DNA of 16,471 nt from Streptomyces sp. NRRL B-1140. Lineage in GTDB: Bacteria; Actinomycetota; Actinomycetes; Streptomycetales; Streptomycetaceae. The stretch covers positions 1 to 16,471 of the forward strand of contig NZ_LGEA01000129.1 of assembly GCF_001280065.1 (NCBI RefSeq), in the 5' to 3' direction. Shown piece by piece: positions 12,184-16,471 of this stretch; positions within the stretch are counted from its first letter, which is position 1; each line of letters opens with the position of its first letter. The notes below the pieces were generated by a model. That model was not told the origin of the DNA. It saw only the letters and a program-made list of their open reading frames with translations, and did no database searches. A program made the position numbers and the translations under genes.

Positions 12184-14709
12184 CTACTTGCGCATGACCT
12201 CGGGCTCGTGGCGGCGCAGGAAGCGAGCCACGAAGAAGCCGCAGATCACGCCGAGGACGAGGAGCGCGCCCATGTCCATCGCCCAGGCCCCGACCGTGTG
12301 CTCCCACAGCGGGTCGTTGTCGCCGGCCGTCTCCGGCGGGCTGATCTTGTTGAAGTCCAGCGTGGCCCCGGCGGCGGCGACCGCCCAGCGCGACGGCATC
12401 AGGAACGAGAACTGGTTGACGCCGATCGAGCCGTGCAGAGCGAACAGGCAGCCGGTGAAGACGACCTGGATGATGGCGAACATCACCAGCAGCGGCATGG
12501 TCTTCTCGGCGGTCTTCACCAGCGAGGAGATGATCAGGCCGAACATCATCGACGTGAAGCCGAGCGCCATGATCGGGATGGAAAGCTCGACGAGAGTGGC
12601 GTTGCCGAGGACCAGACCCTCCTCGGGGATCTCCCGGCTGGAGAAGCCGATGACGCCGACCAGCAGGCCCTGCAGCACGGTGATCATGCCGAGCACGAAC
12701 ACCTTCGACATCAGGTACGCCGAGCGCGAGAGGCCGGTCGCGCGCTCCCGCTCGTAGATGACCCGTTCCTTGATCAGCTCTCGGACCGAGTTCGCCGCAC
12801 CGGCGAAACAGGCGCCGACCGCGAGGATCAGCAGGACCGTGGTCGCCGTGCCGTTCGGGATGATCCGGCCGGTCTGCGGGTTGGCCGGGTTCGGGAGCAG
12901 GCCCCGGTCGGCGTCGATGAGCAGACTGACCGCGCCGAGCACGGCCGGCAGGATGACCATCAGGGCGAGGAAGCCCTTGTCGGATGCGATCACCGAGACA
13001 TAGCGCCGGACGAGCGTCACGAACTGCGACATCCAGCCCTGTGGCTTCGGCGGCTTCATCGCCTGCATCGGCGGAACCTGTACGGACTGCGGCGCAACGG
13101 CGTCGATGTCCGCGGCGTACATCTGGTAGTGCTGCGAGCCCTTCCAGCGGCCCGCCCAGTCGTAGTCGCGGTAGTTCTCGAAGGCGGAGAAGACGTCGGC
13201 CCAGGTGTCGTAGCCGAAGAAGTTCAGCGCTTCGTCGGGCGGGCCGAAGTAGGCGACCGAGCCGCCCGGCGCCATCACCAGGAGCTTGTCGCAGATCGCC
13301 AGCTCGGCCACGGAGTGGGTGACGACCAGCACCGTACGGCCGTCGTCGGCCAGGCCGCGCAGCAGCTGCATGACGTCGCGGTCCATGCCCGGGTCGAGGC
13401 CGGAGGTCGGCTCGTCCAGGAAGATCAGCGACGGCTTGGTAAGCAGCTCCAGGGCGACCGAGACGCGCTTGCGCTGGCCGCCGGACAGGGACGTGACCTT
13501 CTTGTCCTTGTGGATGTCGAGCTTGAGCTCACGCAGCACCTCGTCGATGCGGGCCTCGCGCTCGGCGCCCGTGGTGTCCGCGGGGAAGCGCAGCTTGGCC
13601 GCGTACTTGAGGGCCTTCTTGACGGTCAGCTCCTTGTGCAGGATGTCGTCCTGCGGGACCAGACCGATGCGCTGGCGCAGCTCGGCGAACTGCTTGTAGA
13701 GGTTCCGGTTGTCGTACAGCACCTCGCCCTGGTTGGCGGGGCGGTAGCCGGTGAGCGCCTTGAGCAGCGTCGACTTGCCGGAGCCGGACGGTCCGATGAC
13801 CGCGATCAGCGACTTCTCCGGGACGCCGAAGGAGACGTCCTTGAGGATCTGCTTGCCGCCGTCCACCGTGACCGTCAGGTGGCGGGCGGAGAAGGACACC
13901 TCGCCGGTGTCGACGAACTCCTCGAGCCGGTCGCCGACGATGCGGAACGTCGAGTGACCGACGCCGACGACATCGGCCGGGCCGAGCAGCTGCGAGCCGC
14001 CCTTTCCGATCGGCTGGCCGTTGACGTACGTGCCGTTGTGGGAACCGAGGTCGCGGATCTCCATGCGCCCGTCGGGCGTCGCGTGGAACTCGGCGTGGTG
14101 CCGGGAGACCTGCAGGTCGGAGACGACCAGCTCGTTCTCCAGGGCACGGCCGATGCGCATCACGCGGCCGAGGGAGAACTGGTGGAAGGTGGTGGGGCTG
14201 CGGTCGCCGTGGACCGGCGGCGCCCCCGCGGCACCGCCGGAGCCCTGCTGCTGCGGGATGTGCGCGGCGGCCTGCTGCGGCTGCTGCCATCCGGCCTGGG
14301 GAGCCTGCTGCTGCTGCGGCTGCTGGGCCGGAGCCTGCTGACCCCAGCCGGGGTTCGCGCCCTGTGCGGCGTACGGCTGCTGCTGGGGGTGGGCCTGCGG
14401 CGTGGCGACGGAGGCCGCAGCGCCGGACAGGTTCAGGCGTGGCCCGTCGGTCGCGTTGCCCAGGTTGACGGCCGAGCCGGCGCCGAGCTCCATCTGATGG
14501 ATGCGCTGACCCTGCACGAATGTGCCGTTGGTGCTGCCGTGGTCCTCGATGACCCAACTGCGGCCGTTGAAGCTGACCGTGGCGTGACGCCAGGAGACCC
14601 TGGCGTCGTCGAAGACGACGTCTCCCTGCGGATCACGTCCGAGGGTGTATGCCCTGGACGGATCGAGCGTCCAGGTACGTCCGTTTGATTCCAGTACGAG
14701 TTCCGGCAC
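12184..14709 (-). CDS. ABC exporter with two N-terminal FHA domains (Rv1747-like)
   Basis: The 841-residue protein has, in order: FHA domain 1 (about 1-95; GRDPQGD, SWRHA, STNGTF), a Gln/Pro/Ala-rich linker (about 103-165), FHA domain 2 (about 178-260; GRALENE, SRHHAEF, SHNGTYVNG), an ABC ATPase (about 275-500; Walker A GPSGSGKST 306-314, LSGGQ 408-412, Walker B LIFLDEP 428-434, His 465) and an ABC2-type membrane domain with about six hydrophobic segments (about 580-830). It is a half-transporter that should dimerise. Mycobacterial Rv1747 has this architecture; its FHA domains bind phosphothreonine set by PknF, and it affects export of cell-envelope lipids. The substrate here is unknown. The start is GTG at 14709 with a weak GGGG site 5 nt upstream; FHA similarity begins at residue 3. 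The membrane protein at 14951 is divergent. Confidence 0.95.
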   Translation of the reverse strand: MPELVLESNGRTWTLDPSRAYTLGRDPQGDVVFDDARVSWRHATVSFNGRSWVIEDHGSTNGTFVQGQRIHQMELGAGSAVNLGNATDGPRLNLSGAAASVATPQAHPQQQPYAAQGANPGWGQQAPAQQPQQQQAPQAGWQQPQQAAAHIPQQQGSGGAAGAPPVHGDRSPTTFHQFSLGRVMRIGRALENELVVSDLQVSRHHAEFHATPDGRMEIRDLGSHNGTYVNGQPIGKGGSQLLGPADVVGVGHSTFRIVGDRLEEFVDTGEVSFSARHLTVTVDGGKQILKDVSFGVPEKSLIAVIGPSGSGKSTLLKALTGYRPANQGEVLYDNRNLYKQFAELRQRIGLVPQDDILHKELTVKKALKYAAKLRFPADTTGAEREARIDEVLRELKLDIHKDKKVTSLSGGQRKRVSVALELLTKPSLIFLDEPTSGLDPGMDRDVMQLLRGLADDGRTVLVVTHSVAELAICDKLLVMAPGGSVAYFGPPDEALNFFGYDTWADVFSAFENYRDYDWAGRWKGSQHYQMYAADIDAVAPQSVQVPPMQAMKPPKPQGWMSQFVTLVRRYVSVIASDKGFLALMVILPAVLGAVSLLIDADRGLLPNPANPQTGRIIPNGTATTVLLILAVGACFAGAANSVRELIKERVIYERERATGLSRSAYLMSKVFVLGMITVLQGLLVGVIGFSSREIPEEGLVLGNATLVELSIPIMALGFTSMMFGLIISSLVKTAEKTMPLLVMFAIIQVVFTGCLFALHGSIGVNQFSFLMPSRWAVAAAGATLDFNKISPPETAGDNDPLWEHTVGAWAMDMGALLVLGVICGFFVARFLRRHEPEVMRK

Positions 14710-14739
14710 TCCAGCCCCACTGAGTTGTCCCCCGAGTTA

Positions 14740-14779
14740 CCCCCGACATGGGGAGTCTAGGGATGTCGAACATCGGGGG
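14740..14779. promoter_or_regulatory. divergent promoter with nested inverted repeats (exporter side)
   Basis: CGACAT (14744-14749) and ATGTCG (14763-14768) form a 6-bp perfect inverted repeat centred at 14756. Between the arms the minus strand has TAGACT (14759-14754), a five-of-six match to TAGRRT, which would start the exporter mRNA about 38 nt before its GTG. An outer pair, CCCCCGA (14740-14746) and TCGGGGG (14773-14779), encloses it. An operator overlapping the -10 is the simplest reading; no good -35 was found. Confidence 0.45.
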
Positions 14780-14856
14780 GAACTATTTCAGGAGCGGCCC
14801 CCTGACCGAAAGTCGGGCCTTGTGCAGACCGCGTTCGGACGCATCGGCCGATTCCG

Positions 14857-14885
14857 TTGACGGGGTTGAAACCGGACCGGAGAGT
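14857..14885 (+). promoter_or_regulatory. promoter of the streptophobe-like gene
   Basis: TTGACG (14857-14862) and GAGAGT (14880-14885) are separated by 17 bp. The -35 is nearly perfect for HrdB-type promoters and the -10 matches TAGRRT at five of six positions. The leader would be about 60 nt and includes GGGGGG (14939-14944) as a weak ribosome site. Confidence 0.55.
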
Positions 14886-14950
14886 GGTATTTCGACGCGA
14901 GGGGGGACATGTGTCGTGTTCCTCTCGCGCAGCGGATCGGGGGGTCTGCC

Positions 14951-16471
14951 ATGAGTGCTGCCACAGGGGCCGGGACGGAGGGGCACGCGCGCGTGCCCTG
15001 GGGGGACGTACTGATGTCCGCCGTCGCCGCGGTGAGCTGGGCGTTGATCGGGATGGCGGGGACGGCGGCGCTGGGGTTGTGGCTGCTTCAGGCGGACACG
15101 GCGGGCTCGTTGGGGCCGATGACCGCGGCGGTCGTGGCCCTCGGGGCGGGTGGTTCGGTCACGCCGTCCGGTGAAGTGTCGGTGTTCGGCCTGTCGGGCG
15201 CTGAGGCGGACACGGCCATCGAGATCACGCCACTGGGGGTGAGCCTGGTCGGGGCGGTCCTGCTGTCGTGGTTCTTCCTGCGGTCCCTGCGGGGGGCGGG
15301 AGTTGTGATCGCACTGTCCGAACTGCTCGCGCGGGCGGGCTCGGTGGTGGTGCTGTTCGTGGCGATGCTGGGCGGGCTGGCGTGGGCGGGGCACGACGTC
15401 GTCACCGTCGACGGCGGGTCGCTGGGGCTGGACGACGTCACCGGCGGGAGCGGGAGCGTGGAAATCCCGGGGCTCGGGGACATCGGGGGGCTGCTGCCGG
15501 ACCGGCTCGGCGACCTGGTCGACGCGCGGGCCGCTGTCGGGTTCACGGTCGACACCGCCCCGACGCTGCTCGGCGGGTTCGGCTGGTCGGCCGGGATCCT
15601 CCTCGTCGCGCTGCTGGCCTCGCGCCGTACGCCGTTGCCGCGGGGCTGGGAGACCGTGCACCGGGCCGTGCGGCCGGCCGTGTCCGCGCTGGTGACCGTG
15701 CTGCTGGTCGCGGTGGCGGCGGGTTGCGCGGCGGCGGCCTACGCGGCGGCCGGCGACGACCACCCCCGGCGCATCGCCGGTGCGGCGCTGCTCGGGGCGC
15801 CGAACGGGGTCTGGCTGGGTGTGCCGCTCGGCCTGTTCGTGCCGTGGGACGGTCGCGCGACGGGTGAATCGGCCCGGTTCCTTCCCGACCCTGTGGACGA
15901 TGTGCTCGGCTCCGGGTCCGACGGGGCGGTGACGCTGGGCCGGCTGGCCGAGCTGGACGGGCGGGTGTGGCTGCTGGGTGTGGCGGCCGTGTCGGCGATG
16001 CTGCTGGCGGGTGTGCTGGCGGCGGTGCGGACACCGGTCGGGGCGGCGGAGGGTGCCCTTCGTTTCTCGGGGCGGTGTGCGCGGGGGCTGGGTGCCGCGG
16101 CCGCGCTCGCCCTGCCACTGCTGGCCTGGCTCACGGACGTCTCCGTCACCGCGTCCCTGTCCGTGTTCGGCTTCGACGCCTTCGGCGCGGCCATCGACCT
16201 GCACGGCCACCTCGGCACGGCCCTGCTGCTGGGCGGGGTGTGGGGAGCGGGTGCCGGGGCGGCCGGGGCGTTGCTCGCGTGGGGGTGCGGGGCAGCGGGG
16301 CGCAGGGCTACGGCGTCGGCTCGGGGGGCCGGGGTGGCAGGAGCCGTCGGAGCGGCGGGGCCACCGGGCGAGGAGCGGGCCGGGCACCGGGCCGGAACCG
16401 GGCAGGACGGACCGGGGGCCGGAAGCGAGTGGGCCGGTCACGGAACCTGGGCCGGGCAGGACGGACCGGGG
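14951..16471 (+). CDS. streptophobe-like multi-spanning membrane protein (partial, 3' end off the window)
   Basis: The frame from ATG 14951 is open for 507 codons to the last base, so the stop lies beyond the window. The protein has about eight to ten hydrophobic segments (roughly 21-46, 56-70, 95-112, 126-147, 205-224, 241-266, 275-297, 338-359, 378-394, 419-447). A polar, Gly/Asp-rich stretch at about 148-203 is probably extracytoplasmic. The opening WGDVLMSAVAAVSWALIGMAG and the SLGPMTAAVVALGAGGSVTPSG segment agree with what I recall of the Streptomyces 'streptophobe' family, whose function is unknown. From residue 450 the sequence turns into a Gly/Ala/Pro-rich tail with an 18-residue repeat (477-494 and 495-507 onward). 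It is divergent from the FHA exporter and shares its control region. Confidence 0.78.
   Translation, partial: MSAATGAGTEGHARVPWGDVLMSAVAAVSWALIGMAGTAALGLWLLQADTAGSLGPMTAAVVALGAGGSVTPSGEVSVFGLSGAEADTAIEITPLGVSLVGAVLLSWFFLRSLRGAGVVIALSELLARAGSVVVLFVAMLGGLAWAGHDVVTVDGGSLGLDDVTGGSGSVEIPGLGDIGGLLPDRLGDLVDARAAVGFTVDTAPTLLGGFGWSAGILLVALLASRRTPLPRGWETVHRAVRPAVSALVTVLLVAVAAGCAAAAYAAAGDDHPRRIAGAALLGAPNGVWLGVPLGLFVPWDGRATGESARFLPDPVDDVLGSGSDGAVTLGRLAELDGRVWLLGVAAVSAMLLAGVLAAVRTPVGAAEGALRFSGRCARGLGAAAALALPLLAWLTDVSVTASLSVFGFDAFGAAIDLHGHLGTALLLGGVWGAGAGAAGALLAWGCGAAGRRATASARGAGVAGAVGAAGPPGEERAGHRAGTGQDGPGAGSEWAGHGTWAGQDGPG
16398..16471 (+). repeat. direct repeat in the tail of the streptophobe-like gene
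   Basis: CCGGGCAGGACGGACCGGGG occurs at 16398-16417 and at 16452-16471, a period of 54 nt or 18 codons. It encodes AGHRAGTGQDGPG then AGHGTWAGQDGPG. The second copy touches the window edge, so more copies may follow. Confidence 0.75.

Noticed and set aside
12148..14688. 846-codon reading frame on the plus strand opposite the FHA exporter
   Set aside because: It is an antisense shadow caused by high G+C codon bias. Its translation is low-complexity Arg/Asp/Gly/His-rich with no domain, while the minus strand encodes full FHA and ABC motifs.
14779..14801. Sigma-E-type promoter (GGAAC motif at 14779-14783)
   Set aside because: No matching -10 (TC-type) at 16-17 bp downstream, and the TTGACG/GAGAGT promoter explains the gene better.
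14783..16441. 552-codon minus-strand reading frame at the right end
   Set aside because: Shadow of the partial membrane-protein gene; the translation is Arg/Pro/His/Gln-rich without recognisable motifs, and the plus frame has membrane segments, a promoter and a start.
1..16471. CRISPR arrays, transposases, integrases, tRNA genes or attachment sites
   Set aside because: None could be recognised on either strand; repeats found are single inverted repeats or the coding repeat at the right edge.

Overview
The window is chromosomal DNA from a Streptomyces species. The evidence is very high G+C with strong third-position bias, GTG starts, a chaplin gene (chpE), Streptomyces-type rRNA leader sequence at the left edge, and a gene order that, from memory, resembles the chpE neighbourhood of S. 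coelicolor. No phage, insertion sequence, CRISPR array or tRNA was found. It reads as ordinary core chromosome with several poorly characterised genes.

Layout. 1-202: promoter and leader of an rRNA operon reading leftwards; the 16S gene lies outside the window. 367-1008 (-): 3-methyladenine DNA glycosylase. 1153-2515 (+): a Spo0M-like protein followed by a PEBP/YbhB-type protein, closed by a textbook terminator. 2723-3229 (+): an HNH endonuclease, facing (across a large hairpin) the leftward membrane-protein pair NfeD / SPFH (4869-3345). 5762-4965 (-): a stand-alone ABC ATPase, divergent from a conserved hypothetical (5924-6709, +). 7108-6866 (-): the chaplin chpE, preceded on the same strand by a soluble GAF-domain histidine kinase and NarL-type response regulator (9044-7265) whose genes overlap. 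9278-11016 (+): a short-chain dehydrogenase translationally coupled to a strongly diverged QueA-like protein. 11360-12088 (+): a secreted lytic transglycosylase with a 343-nt upstream region containing long inverted repeats. 14709-12184 (-): a double-FHA ABC exporter of the Rv1747 type. 14951-16471 (+): the divergent, multi-spanning 'streptophobe'-like membrane protein, which runs off the right edge.

How the genes work together. Several relate to the cell envelope and development: Spo0M, the SPFH/NfeD membrane-organising pair, ChpE on the aerial surface, the transglycosylase, and the FHA exporter that is probably controlled by Ser/Thr kinases. The two-component system directly upstream of chpE is a plausible but unproven regulator. 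Convergent gene pairs are separated by strong GC-rich hairpins at about 3287-3332, 6803-6860 and 12123-12160. The least explained parts are the SDR/QueA-like operon, the divergent FHA-exporter/streptophobe promoter with a symmetric operator-like repeat, the transglycosylase leader, and a recurring TANNNT-N6-start arrangement that suggests leaderless mRNAs.
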